Shown here in pieces: positions 1-7,583 of a stretch of 49,859 bases of DNA. This DNA comes from an uncultured Oscillospiraceae bacterium (GTDB lineage: Bacteria > Bacillota > Clostridia > Oscillospirales > Oscillospiraceae). Each line of letters starts with the position of its first letter. The first letter of the stretch is position 1. The DNA lies in assembly GCA_934646185.1 (NCBI GenBank), contig CAKUEH010000017.1, positions 1 to 49,859 on the forward strand, read 5' to 3'. A program made the translations under genes and the position numbers. The notes beneath the pieces are model-generated. The model did not search any database. It was not told where the DNA came from and worked only from the letters and a program-made list of their open reading frames with translations.

Positions 1-572
1 GGCGCGCCGATGCAGAGTAGATTATTATTGTCTCCGGCAACCATCCGGTGCGCCGCATAGAGCGCGTAAGCGTCCGGATCGTCCGGATGCTTTTTGACTT
101 TGCCGAGGATCATGCCCTCCGTTTTGCCTGTGGGCGACAGCTCCAGAAACTCGCGCATTTCTTTCTCCGTCAGGAAACCAGACGTGCCGTGTGTGCCGTC
201 CGGGAGAATGTCAAACCCGCGCGGGTCGTGTGTGTATTTGTAACCGGAGAACCAGATATAGCCTTTCTTCGTGATGAGGCAGATGATCAGTACGATCACC
301 AGCGTCGTCACGATCCCAAAGCCGGTGAATACCGCGCCCCAGTTTTTGAATGGATTCAGAACCCAGATGCTTTTGATTTCTTCTTCGCCAGAGTGAAAGG
401 TCGAAGCGATTCCAAGCCGCAGAGAATTGAGGAACATTCCATAAAAATACCAGCCGACAATGACGGCTGGTATGCGCATGGGCAGTTTGGCTTTGTTTTG
501 GGCAAACCAGCTTTTGAATCTTGCATCCAGTTTGTCCTCCAGCTTTTCAAGGAGCTTTGAGAGGCGGAACAT
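1..572 (-). CDS. VirD4/TraG-type conjugative coupling protein, N-terminal part (cut by window edge)
   Basis: This is the N-terminal 190 residues of a type IV secretion coupling protein; the gene runs off the window start. The start is ATG at 572, with GGAAGG about 11 bases upstream, and it overlaps the preceding gene by 26 bases. The protein opens with a charged amphipathic stretch. A first membrane segment around PAVIVGWYFYGMFL and a second around FGIVTTLVIVLIICLI follow. Next comes a soluble region with GYKYTHDPRGFD and GTSGFLTEKEM, as in TraG-like proteins of clostridial ICEs. The Walker A motif would lie just beyond the edge: the last visible residues, NNNLLCIGA, lead into it. Family knowledge: hexameric ATPase at the inner membrane that brings the relaxosome to the secretion channel. 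Overlap with the upstream gene and shared strand with virB4 support an ICE operon. Confidence 0.85.
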   Translation of the reverse strand, partial: MFRLSKLLEKLEDKLDARFKSWFAQNKAKLPMRIPAVIVGWYFYGMFLNSLRLGIASTFHSGEEEIKSIWVLNPFKNWGAVFTGFGIVTTLVIVLIICLITKKGYIWFSGYKYTHDPRGFDILPDGTHGTSGFLTEKEMREFLELSPTGKTEGMILGKVKKHPDDPDAYALYAAHRMVAGDNNNLLCIGA

Positions 573-1848
573 CCAGAACACTTCCTTCCGATGTGTAAAA
601 TGGCAGATCAGGCGGCGTGTATGGTGCGGTGCTTCCAAGCAGTTCCCGCAGCGCCGATTCCGTAATGGTAAAGACACGCGCCTTTTCGGTCTCGCGGTAG
701 CGGCGGTTCAGGACGGTTTCTGTCTGTTCCGGCAGCGCGGCCAGAGCGATTTGAGAAAGTCCATCCGAACAGGCCGCATCCACCGCCGCGTCAATGCGCC
801 GCAAGTCCATATCCGCCGCCATGACGAATGGCACACCCTGATATAGCGCGTCATACATCGCTCGATCCGCAGGCGGCGGAACGTAGTGCGACTTCAGGAT
901 GATTCTAGCCAGAATTTCACGGTAATTTGGAACACCCATGATGCGGAGCTGCAAGCTGCCTGTGCTATTGCACGGCAGCAGAAGCAGCGGCAGCTTCAGG
1001 CAGTCGTAGACCTCGCGATAGGTTTGCAGGCGTGTGTTCTGGTTTTCGATCCCAGTGTCCAGTTCAGCAAGGATCTCCTCGTAGCTGGATGCAGCAAAGA
1101 TCATGGCACGCTGTTTTGCAGAAATTGCCGCCGTATGATTCTGAAAGGCCGTCAGCTCATCCGTCAGCGCAACGCAGCCGATATTGGGGCCAACCCAGTG
1201 GATCGCGCACATGAGGTCGCCGGTATGGAGCAGCGCCGCCACACGGGTGCTGCCCCATGGATTGGAGCCGCGATTGCGATGTAGAAAAGGTAAAAACAAA
1301 GATGGCTGAGATTGCAATTCAGATTCCTTTGTCAGAAATATGTTGACACCGGCGGCATACGCCGTTGTGACGATCTGCGCCAGCCGCAGTCTGCGCGTGA
1401 TATCCGGTTCCCGGTACGTTGGAGCCTTGGCAGGCGGCAGAGCAAACCCAGAGGAACCCGGAACACGATTCCCGCACGGCGTCAGATACCAGGCTTTTAC
1501 CGCGTCAGAAAACCGGATCATCTGCGCGGCGCTGAGATTCATAACTTCATCTTTGGAGAATGCCTCATAGAGTTCTTTTGACCGGGTCATCCGGCACCAG
1601 CGGAGCAGCCGCAGAATATCAAGGTCACGACAACTCAGCATCATGCAGCTTTCCCGCCCTTTCTTTCCTGCGGTTTGCCGAAACCGTTCTTGCGCCGGTT
1701 CCGGCGCAATCACAATTTCGGCAAACACGTCTGTTTTTCCTGTCGCGCGTGATGGGTTTACGTAGATGACAGCTTTTTTCATAAACCGTGATGGGTCGGT
1801 ACATAAAAATCCATTGATTGATAAGGACTTTTTGCCGCTCCAAGCCAT
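547..1848 (-). CDS. ICE-associated protein of unknown function (433 aa)
   Basis: I do not recognise this family. It encodes 433 residues with no signal peptide, membrane span or P-loop visible. The middle has several short hydrophobic strands (for example LLLLPC) separated by charged loops, and its cysteines are scattered without a CxxC pair. The start ATG at 1848 overlaps the stop of the preceding gene as TGATG, and its own end overlaps the coupling-protein start. The three genes are therefore translationally coupled. Position directly before a VirD4-type gene suggests a role in DNA processing or transfer regulation, but that is inference. A start further in, at residue 23 (MKKAVIYVN), is possible. 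Confidence 0.7.
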   Translation of the reverse strand: MAWSGKKSLSINGFLCTDPSRFMKKAVIYVNPSRATGKTDVFAEIVIAPEPAQERFRQTAGKKGRESCMMLSCRDLDILRLLRWCRMTRSKELYEAFSKDEVMNLSAAQMIRFSDAVKAWYLTPCGNRVPGSSGFALPPAKAPTYREPDITRRLRLAQIVTTAYAAGVNIFLTKESELQSQPSLFLPFLHRNRGSNPWGSTRVAALLHTGDLMCAIHWVGPNIGCVALTDELTAFQNHTAAISAKQRAMIFAASSYEEILAELDTGIENQNTRLQTYREVYDCLKLPLLLLPCNSTGSLQLRIMGVPNYREILARIILKSHYVPPPADRAMYDALYQGVPFVMAADMDLRRIDAAVDAACSDGLSQIALAALPEQTETVLNRRYRETEKARVFTITESALRELLGSTAPYTPPDLPFYTSEGSVLDVPPLKAP

Positions 1849-2579
1849 CAGCAGATCGCCGGTACAGATGATGCCTCCGAAACCAGTGAAAAATTGACCA
1901 TTACGGATGGCTCCAAGGGATTGTAAGCGATGCCTTTCTGGTGAAATTTGAAAAACTCCTCTGCGGATTCCGGAAGCACCAGACTGATATGGCAGACGTT
2001 TTCCGCGCTGCGGCTGGACATCATGTGGACGGATAGATGGTACTGGTCGTCATCGTCAATGACCAGACCCTTGAGCGCATTGCTCACAGCTTTCCATCCC
2101 TTATTGTCCTGATCGAATACATGGCGTCCATCCACGTCGCTGTGTTCGTCGATCACCAAAAGCATCTGTCTGAAATGCAGCCGGAAATTTGTGCGCTGCA
2201 TATAGGCCGTCAGAAGCTGTCGCACCGTGTCCGTCAGCCAAGTCGCGGGCATATACCGGCAGTGCGGCAGGAGCGTATCGAGCTGCATGTGTACCCAGCC
2301 CGCGCCCGCGATTTCAATGTGCCCAGACGGGAGCTGGAACTCCAGCCCGTCGCGCCGCCCGTATCCGCCAGCGCCCGGCATCTGTGTTTCGCAGAGGGCG
2401 CGCAGATAGAGCGTCGCGGATTCAAAGAAATACGCGGTTTCCTCCAGCGTGAGCTGCAATTTCTCGCGGCTCATTTTGCCGCCGTCAGAAAGTGCGGACA
2501 GAGCGCCTGCTTTCTGCGAAGCTTTGGCAATGACGGACTGAATCTTTTTTGTTTCTGCTGTAAATCTTTCCTCGTTCAT
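1848..2579 (-). CDS. ICE-associated protein of unknown function with RusA-like C-terminal pattern (243 aa)
   Basis: The protein has 243 residues. The start ATG at 2579 follows an AAAGGAA ribosome site about 8 bases away. The first 60 residues are helical and charged. The C-terminal half contains DNKGWKAVSNALKGLVIDDD followed by a hydrophobic strand. That spacing of D-N-K, N-A-L-x-G and a D-D pair resembles the metal-binding core of RusA Holliday-junction resolvases, but the match is by eye and weak. It may also belong to one of the ICE-specific DUF families. It is the first gene of the minus-strand run that leads to the coupling protein, and it is divergent from the MNT/HepT module, with 78 bases between them. 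Confidence 0.65.
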   Translation of the reverse strand: MNEERFTAETKKIQSVIAKASQKAGALSALSDGGKMSREKLQLTLEETAYFFESATLYLRALCETQMPGAGGYGRRDGLEFQLPSGHIEIAGAGWVHMQLDTLLPHCRYMPATWLTDTVRQLLTAYMQRTNFRLHFRQMLLVIDEHSDVDGRHVFDQDNKGWKAVSNALKGLVIDDDDQYHLSVHMMSSRSAENVCHISLVLPESAEEFFKFHQKGIAYNPLEPSVMVNFSLVSEASSVPAIC

Positions 2580-2597
2580 CGTTCAAATTCCTTTCTG

Positions 2598-2626
2598 TTG
2601 TATTTTTTGAAAAAGACTGTTATACT
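2598..2626 (+). promoter_or_regulatory. Promoter of the MNT/HepT module
   Basis: TTGTAT at 2598-2603 and TATACT at 2621-2626 are separated by 17 bases, a good sigma-A spacing, and lie 32 bases before the MNT start. The 78-base divergent gap also serves the minus-strand gene at 2579. Confidence 0.6.
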
Positions 2627-2657
2627 AAAATCAGAAAAGCACTGGGAGGTGACGCAA

Positions 2658-2954
2658 ATGCCATACACGATTGAAGAACTGCGCAGAATTATCACACCAA
2701 TCGCACAAGCACATGGGCTGCGCAGCGTCAGCCTGTTCGGTTCGTATTCCAAAGGAACGGCGCACCATGACAGCGACGTGGATTTGAAAATTGAAAAAGG
2801 CAGCGTCATGTCTTTGTTCCAGCTCAGCGGTCTGCGGCTGGATATCGAAGATGCCTTGAGAGTGCCGGTCGATCTTATCACCAACGATTCTTCTGACCGT
2901 GAATTTCTGGATATGATTGCGAAAGATGAGGTGCTGCTGTATCGAAAATCGTGA
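2658..2954 (+). CDS. MNT-type minimal nucleotidyltransferase antitoxin
   Basis: This 98-residue protein of the MNT family has the polymerase-beta-like signature GSYSKGTAHHDSDVDL at residues 28-43, with catalytic Asp40 and Asp42. The start ATG at 2658 has GGGAGGTG about 6 bases upstream. MNT antitoxins neutralise the partner HepT RNase, in characterised pairs by adding AMP groups to a tyrosine of HepT. The gene overlaps the HepT-like gene by 29 bases, the usual order. It lies opposite in strand to the conjugation genes around it, so it is an autonomous cargo module of the element, probably for stabilisation. Confidence 0.88.
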   Translation: MPYTIEELRRIITPIAQAHGLRSVSLFGSYSKGTAHHDSDVDLKIEKGSVMSLFQLSGLRLDIEDALRVPVDLITNDSSDREFLDMIAKDEVLLYRKS

Positions 2955-3291
2955 CCGTCTGATTTTGAACAAGATCATCGGCTATTGCGACCGGGTGCGA
3001 GATAATCTGAATCGCTATCAAAGCTCCTATGAAGCATTTCAGCAAGACTATTTGTTCCAAGATGCCTGCTGTATGTGCGTGGTGCAGATCGGTGAACTGG
3101 TAGCACAGCTTTCCGAAGAAGCAAAGCATCAAAACCGTGCGGTTCCGTGGCGCATGATAAAAGACACCCGTAATTTTTACGTTCACTCTTACGGCGCCAT
3201 TGACCTGCCCGCAGTCTGGAAAACGCTGTGTGAAGATCTTCCGGAATTAAAATCCGCGTGTGTGCAGATGATCGAATCAGCGAATTCTTAA
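2926..3291 (+). CDS. HepT-like toxin (DUF86 ribonuclease)
   Basis: This is the partner of the preceding MNT gene. It is an all-helical protein of about 121 residues with the HEPN/HepT motif R-x4-H-x-Y (R82, H87 and Y89 in RNFYVHSY). Family knowledge: the motif is the RNase active site, and its tyrosine is the AMP acceptor. The start is uncertain. ATG at 2926 lacks a good ribosome site, while a GAGGTG at 2929-2934 would better serve an initiation near residue 6, where no standard start codon is in frame. Coupling to MNT translation may make up for this. A terminator hairpin follows directly. The 5-cysteine N terminus (CCC, CC, C) is unusual for the family. Confidence 0.85.
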   Translation: MRCCCIENRDRLILNKIIGYCDRVRDNLNRYQSSYEAFQQDYLFQDACCMCVVQIGELVAQLSEEAKHQNRAVPWRMIKDTRNFYVHSYGAIDLPAVWKTLCEDLPELKSACVQMIESANS

Positions 3292-3296
3292 TCATT

Positions 3297-3337
3297 GATC
3301 CCGTCGGATTACTCCCGGCGGGATTCGTTTTTTGCAT
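3297..3337 (+). terminator. Rho-independent terminator after HepT
   Basis: ATCCCGTCGG pairs with CCGGCGGGAT (one G-T pair) and is followed by TTCGTTTTTT. The stop codon of the converging virB4 gene (3309-3311) lies within the hairpin, so both genes end on it. Confidence 0.75.
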
Positions 3338-5279
3338 TTCTGTTCAGAAAATCTGTTGGGGATGTTGTAATGGCGTCGTATTCTTTCTGCGTTGCGTAGA
3401 ACGCGATCGGCACATGGTTATAGCCGATGCAAAGAAGTCCTTCGCCACGGCGGAACCGCGTGATCTGACGGACTTCTTCCTCGGATAAATTCAGGACATT
3501 TTGAATCAGCCGCGCCTCCTGTTCCTCCATCTGCATGACGATCTTGATGCGGCTGGAATCCAGAATGCCTTTTCCGTATTTGCCGTTGTCCAGCGAGAAA
3601 AGGTCTTGCATACCCTGTGTGGATGTGATCGCGATACCGCCGAGGCCGCGGATGGTCTTGACCATTTCCTGAATGTAGCCTGCCGCCAGTGGGTTGGAGT
3701 TCGCGCCGACCAGCGACCATAGCTCGTCTGAGATCAGCGCGGAGAGCTGCCCACCGGCACCGGAGATGAGGTCATTTGCAATGTCCGTCGCCCAGAAGAT
3801 ACCGGGCAAAAGCAGATCGTCGGGCATACCGGATGTGTCAATGACGATGTATTTGTTATCAAGGTCAATTTCATTCCGGCTGCCCATCGCGGAGGCCGAG
3901 CCGGTCACATAGCGTGCCAGCACAACGGCAAGATGCCGCGTATCCGCGCTTTCCTGCAGCACGTCGTACCAATCCGCCAGAATAGGCATTCTGCCAAAAC
4001 TCCCGTCCTCGTTCAGAACAGAAGCATTGTCAAACGTGATGCCATACCGCCGGTAACACTCGACCAGCGACGTGTCCAGATAGTTCCGGTCTTCGTCGCT
4101 GAGGTCACGCTTTTGCAGGCTGTACCAGATGATAAGCCGCGAAATTTTATCCGCCAGCACGGAATCATCCCGGGAGGCAAGCCCCTTGAGGCCCGCATAG
4201 GTATCGAGCGATTTTCTGCGGATCGCCATGATATTCGGGCAGTCCGGCGAGGACGGGGACATCCGCAGATACAGACCGCCAAGCTGTTCACAGCGCGGGC
4301 GAAATTCGTGACCTTTCTTTGGGATAATGTAAATGACGCGCTTGCCCTGCTGCCGCAGACGTCCACCGACGCATTGGAGCGTGAACGTCTTGCCAGCACC
4401 AGACGAGCCGCCAATCCAGATGTTGTCGTTCGTATATTTATAGTCGTCATAGGGATTCAGAAATACCGGCGAACGGTTGTACATATTGAGACCAAGGAAG
4501 ATTCCGTTGCGGTCAGAGAGCTCATAGGATGCGAACGGGAACGCCGCCGCTACGCCGCTGGTGAGCGCATTTCGGCGGGATTTGCGCTCAATGTCCGGAT
4601 CAAGATAGAGAATTGGGAGCATGGACAAGAAAGCCTGCTCCTGCTTGTACTCGCAGCGGCGGGCAATCATGTCCACGGAGACACACAGCTTTTCAACCGC
4701 CGTGACGCGATGCTCCAGCGTTTCAGGATCACGGGCTGTGACCTCAATGAGCGTGTGCATATAGTAAAAATCCTCGCCCTGCCGGTTCATTACGTCCTTG
4801 AGATACATACCGGACGCGATGGCACTGTCCAGCTCCTCAAAGTCCTGCCGGATGTCGGCAACGTCGCGCATCCGACTGCGGTTCATCATGGTCTGCTGGG
4901 AGATCTTCGCCAGAATTTTTTCTTTGGATTGCTTGTCAAAGTGGAACGAAACGCTGACGCCCTCGCCGGCCTCGACCAGCGGAGCCAGCCAGCTTGCGCC
5001 GACGGTCGTGGAATACCCGTAACCTGTGATATAAAGATAGGCATGAAAAATGCCGTCCACTACAATGTAGTCCCGGCTTTTGGTGTCCACGCTCGTAGGC
5101 GAGAGAATATCCAAGATCGTTGTTGAGCCAGCCTCCAGCTCGCTCAGATCCGGCGCTTCTTCGCCGAACAGCAGACGCTTGAGAAATGGCTGCTTCTTCG
5201 GCTGCTCCTTGACTGGCGGCTTCTCCTCCGGCGGCAAGCCGGGCGGCGGGGCGGATTTGTTCTTGCGGTTCTTTTTCAA
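3309..5279 (-). CDS. virB4: VirB4/TraE-type conjugation ATPase
   Basis: The protein has 656 residues and is the type IV secretion ATPase that powers assembly and substrate transfer at the inner membrane. The start is the TTG at 5279, because AAGGAGG lies 9 bases upstream and the reading frame before it is not protein-like. A Lys/Pro-rich N-terminal tail (residues 1-30) comes first. The TraC-like domain follows, then the Walker A GGSSGAGKT at 290-298 and Walker B around ALISDELW near residue 540. A sensor-like TSTQGMQDL comes near the C terminus. Length fits the roughly 600-800 residues of clostridial ICE homologues. No PrgI or VirB6 genes precede it as they usually do; the DUF4160/DUF2442 pair sits there instead on the other strand. 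Confidence 0.92.
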   Translation of the reverse strand: MKKNRKNKSAPPPGLPPEEKPPVKEQPKKQPFLKRLLFGEEAPDLSELEAGSTTILDILSPTSVDTKSRDYIVVDGIFHAYLYITGYGYSTTVGASWLAPLVEAGEGVSVSFHFDKQSKEKILAKISQQTMMNRSRMRDVADIRQDFEELDSAIASGMYLKDVMNRQGEDFYYMHTLIEVTARDPETLEHRVTAVEKLCVSVDMIARRCEYKQEQAFLSMLPILYLDPDIERKSRRNALTSGVAAAFPFASYELSDRNGIFLGLNMYNRSPVFLNPYDDYKYTNDNIWIGGSSGAGKTFTLQCVGGRLRQQGKRVIYIIPKKGHEFRPRCEQLGGLYLRMSPSSPDCPNIMAIRRKSLDTYAGLKGLASRDDSVLADKISRLIIWYSLQKRDLSDEDRNYLDTSLVECYRRYGITFDNASVLNEDGSFGRMPILADWYDVLQESADTRHLAVVLARYVTGSASAMGSRNEIDLDNKYIVIDTSGMPDDLLLPGIFWATDIANDLISGAGGQLSALISDELWSLVGANSNPLAAGYIQEMVKTIRGLGGIAITSTQGMQDLFSLDNGKYGKGILDSSRIKIVMQMEEQEARLIQNVLNLSEEEVRQITRFRRGEGLLCIGYNHVPIAFYATQKEYDAITTSPTDFLNRNAKNESRRE

Positions 5280-5293
5280 GTGATGCGACCTCC

Positions 5294-5321
5294 TTGAAAT
5301 TATTTGGGTTTTGGATATAAT
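5294..5321 (+). promoter_or_regulatory. Promoter of the DUF4160/DUF2442 pair
   Basis: TTGAAA at 5294-5299, a 16-base spacer and a consensus TATAAT at 5316-5321 lie 37 bases before the DUF4160 start. The -35 lies just outside the virB4 ribosome site, so the two transcription units are closely divergent. Confidence 0.75.
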
Positions 5322-5357
5322 AGAAATAGAAATACGCTGCGAAAGGAGCAATGCGTG

Positions 5358-5609
5358 ATGCCTGAGATTTGCAGATTCTATGGGATTGTCATTAAAATGT
5401 TCTTCAAGCCGCGAGAGCATGAACCAAGCCATTTACACGCTCTATATGGGGAACACATTGGTATATTTGATTTGAAAACGATGAAAATGACAGAGGGCGA
5501 TCTCCCAACGAGAGCGCAGCAGCTTGTGCAGGAATGGATGAGCGCACATCAGGATAAACTGCTCGAAATGTGGGATACGCAGAAGTTGGAGAAATTGCCG
5601 CCGCTGTAA
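5358..5609 (+). CDS. DUF4160 domain protein, likely toxin-like partner
   Basis: This protein has 83 residues and starts MPEICRFYGIVIKMF. The typical DUF4160 segment EHEPSHLHALYGEHIGIFDL gives the conserved HxPxHxH-like pattern. The start ATG at 5358 was chosen over ATG 5351 because of frame and the AAAGGAG 9 bases upstream. The gene is followed after 13 bases by a DUF2442 gene. Such pairs recur on mobile elements and behave in surveys like toxin-antitoxin modules, but the biochemical function is not established. The strong promoter and shared terminator make it an independent bicistronic cassette. Confidence 0.85.
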   Translation: MPEICRFYGIVIKMFFKPREHEPSHLHALYGEHIGIFDLKTMKMTEGDLPTRAQQLVQEWMSAHQDKLLEMWDTQKLEKLPPL

Positions 5610-5622
5610 TGGAGGTGTTAGT

Positions 5623-5877
5623 ATGCTGCCAAGAATCAAAGAAGTGAAGCCCATGCCGGATTACTGTCTGCGCATCGTGTTTGACGATGGACGCAAGGTC
5701 TTGTACGATGTAAAAGAAGATATGGACCAGATCGAAAGCTATCGCGATCTGGCGACGATCCACGGCCTGTTCAATCAGGTGCAGCTTGATCCGAGCCGCA
5801 CCTGCGTGTACTGGAATGATGAGATCGATCTGCCAAGCGATACGCTGTACGAATATGGAAAGTCGGTTGCATCGTGA
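5623..5877 (+). CDS. DUF2442 domain protein
   Basis: This 84-residue protein shows the family pattern: P-x-I-K-E-V-K-P near the N terminus, LRIVFDDGRKVLYDV in the centre, and NDEIDLPSDTLYEYG at the end. GGAGGTG lies 6 bases before the ATG. DUF2442 proteins are commonly the second gene of two-gene cassettes with DUF4160 and are thought to act as antitoxin or DNA-binding partners. That role is inferred. A hairpin terminator follows 17 bases after the stop. Confidence 0.87.
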   Translation: MLPRIKEVKPMPDYCLRIVFDDGRKVLYDVKEDMDQIESYRDLATIHGLFNQVQLDPSRTCVYWNDEIDLPSDTLYEYGKSVAS

Positions 5878-5894
5878 GCGTTTGCATATTTTTT

Positions 5895-5931
5895 GAGGAG
5901 CGGATGCGTCCGCTCCTCCTTTTCCTTTTAT
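5895..5931 (+). terminator. Terminator of the DUF4160/DUF2442 cassette
   Basis: GAGGAGCGGA and TCCGCTCCTC form a perfect 10-base stem with a TGCG loop, followed by CTTTTCCTTTT. Confidence 0.88.
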
Positions 5932-6185
5932 TCTCCATACACCCCATGCACCTCCGTTGTCATGTCGAACACACCTTCCGGCAGCTTGACGCGCAGGCTG
6001 GTGCCTTTGTTGATCAGCTCATACAGGAGCTTCAGCACGAAATCGTCCGTGTAGCGCGGCTCTAAGACCTCCAATTCACAGATATCCAGATATCGCCGCG
6101 CGGTGTCCGCTTCTTCGTTCAGGCGCTGGATGATGCCCTTGACCGTGTTGCGCTTGGCGCGCATCTTGGCTTCGTACTGAAACAC
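5928..6185 (-). pseudogene. C-terminal fragment of an element gene, 5' end missing
   Basis: The minus strand encodes about 85 residues (QYEAKMRAKRN to VHGVYGE) with a charged helical start and a globular end. It looks like the tail of a longer protein rather than a whole one. The only possible start is a GTG at 6185 without a ribosome site. Upstream the frame stays open for about 15 codons, then meets a stop within sequence that belongs to a plus-strand gene. I do not recognise the family. Its strand and place upstream of virB4 suggest a former member of the conjugation operon, cut off at about 6.19 kb. Confidence 0.5.
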
Positions 6186-6208
6186 GAGGAAAAACCTCTG
6201 ACGCCTCG

Positions 6209-6796
6209 TTGCCCGTAAACCTATTCATTGACGAGACGCCGTTTACAAAATATATTTCGGCCAACAACGGGATCAAATTAACCAGCAATAATGACTGCAT
6301 CGTTGTTGCAGCATATGTAACATCAAAGGCTGCTTCCATGACTACAAGTTGGGAAAGCGAAAATACATCCGTTGCCACTGTAGAAGTCCTTCCCCGCAGT
6401 CAAGATATGCCAGCAAATTGCAGTCTTGCTGTTGTGCGAGGCATTTCTACGGGCAGCGTTTATATCTCTGCAAAAAACGGGCTTGGGAATTCCATGTCGT
6501 TCTATGTGGATGTTGACCTTCCACGGCAGCAGTCTCAGCTAGCCGCTTCGCCAAATGCACCAAGCAATAACGATCATGCGCAAATCGATCCTGCTCCAAG
6601 TCAGTCATTCCCAGAAGCATCTACCCATGCGCAACCAGAAAGTTGCGATTATGTAATCAATACGAATACGAAGAAATTTCATTACCCATGGTGCAGATAT
6701 GTTGCAAAAATGGCTGCGAAAAACACACAGTATTATACAGGAAGCCGGGACAGTTTGATTTCAAGATACGATCCATGCAAAGTCTGTAGGCCGTAA
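6209..6796 (+). CDS. Ig-like domain protein with C-terminal Cys/His tail, probably missing its N terminus
   Basis: About 195 residues are visible. Residues 1-105 look like a bacterial Ig-like (BIG2-type) fold: SWESENTSVATVE, then a G-S-V-Y-I-S-A strand. A Ser/Pro/Gln-rich linker follows. The end is YVINTNTKKFHYPWCRYV...PCKVC, a small Cys-His module found at the C terminus of many clostridial secreted or nuclease-like proteins. No ribosome site or signal peptide precedes the TTG at 6209, and the frame is open further upstream into sequence that does not look like the protein. I infer that the 5' end was lost at the 6.19 kb junction. A terminator follows. Confidence 0.6.
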   Translation: MPVNLFIDETPFTKYISANNGIKLTSNNDCIVVAAYVTSKAASMTTSWESENTSVATVEVLPRSQDMPANCSLAVVRGISTGSVYISAKNGLGNSMSFYVDVDLPRQQSQLAASPNAPSNNDHAQIDPAPSQSFPEASTHAQPESCDYVINTNTKKFHYPWCRYVAKMAAKNTQYYTGSRDSLISRYDPCKVCRP

Positions 6797-6801
6797 ATCC
6801 G

Positions 6802-6833
6802 CCCCGCCGCCCGCTGGAAAGCGGCGGGGTTTC
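6802..6833 (+). terminator. Terminator after the Ig-like gene
   Basis: CCCCGCCGC and GCGGCGGGG form a perfect 9-base stem with a 10-base loop, followed by TTTCCC. The U-tract is short. Confidence 0.65.
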
Positions 6834-7001
6834 CCTCGCAGCGAGTGGGAGCGCCGCTTGAGTACGTTTCCAGCGTAGCAGATAATATCTGTAAAAGTCT
6901 ACACCCCAGATTGCAAATCGCTGCTCAGAATTACGAAAACGTGTATTCAAAATTGCGAATTTTAACCTATTTTCGGAATTTTGCTGTTGGAGGCGTTTGT
7001 T

Positions 7002-7583
7002 TTGACATCAATGGAGAAACTTGCACCATATTTTGAAGCCTATTCAGAAAAGGTCAAGCGGAGAAGAAATGAAGTCGGGATGACGATCAGTGCGCTTTCG
7101 GATAAGTCCGGCGTCCCATACTCAAATGTAAGCCGTGTGAACTCTGGCGTGCAGGCAAACCCACTGTTGTACAACGAAGCTGCAATCGCCGATACGCTCG
7201 GGCTGTCGCTTGATGATCTCTGCGGGCTTGATCATGCAGCCGGAAGTCAAAGCGAGCTGCAGGAGCGTAATTATACGCTTGAAATTGATAATGCCAAGCT
7301 TACAGCAACAACAAAGGCGCAGGCTGCGCAGATCAGGTCTATACATGCTGTTTGCTATGTCCTCGTCTTTTTCTGCCTGGTTCTCGCAATGTCGCTGGTC
7401 GTTTATCTTGTCATTGACTCACAGGTCACAGATGCCGGTATTATTCGAGGCGGAAAACTATCAATTATGGCTTGGGCGCTTATTGGTCTAATCGTTGCGG
7501 CGGTCATTGCTGTGGGCGTTACAATATCGCATATCATCCGCAAGGAGAGCAGAAATGAAGAAAGTCAAAGTCCCCGAAGCTGA
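7002..7583 (+). CDS. HTH (XRE-type) regulator with two C-terminal membrane spans
   Basis: The protein has 193 residues. TTG at 7002 is chosen as start because GGAGG lies 8 bases upstream; the in-frame ATG at 7011 is 17 bases away. Residues about 15-70 form a Cro/CI-type helix-turn-helix (RRRNEVGMTISALSDKSG, then PYSNVSRV). A coiled-coil-like stretch (residues 85-115) follows, then two hydrophobic spans around VLVFFCLVLAMSLVVYLVI and IMAWALIGLIVAAVIAVGV. It overlaps the integrase gene by 29 bases, so both are made from one transcript. A role in sensing and switching integration or excision is inferred from this coupling. Confidence 0.75.
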   Translation: MTSMEKLAPYFEAYSEKVKRRRNEVGMTISALSDKSGVPYSNVSRVNSGVQANPLLYNEAAIADTLGLSLDDLCGLDHAAGSQSELQERNYTLEIDNAKLTATTKAQAAQIRSIHAVCYVLVFFCLVLAMSLVVYLVIDSQVTDAGIIRGGKLSIMAWALIGLIVAAVIAVGVTISHIIRKESRNEESQSPRS

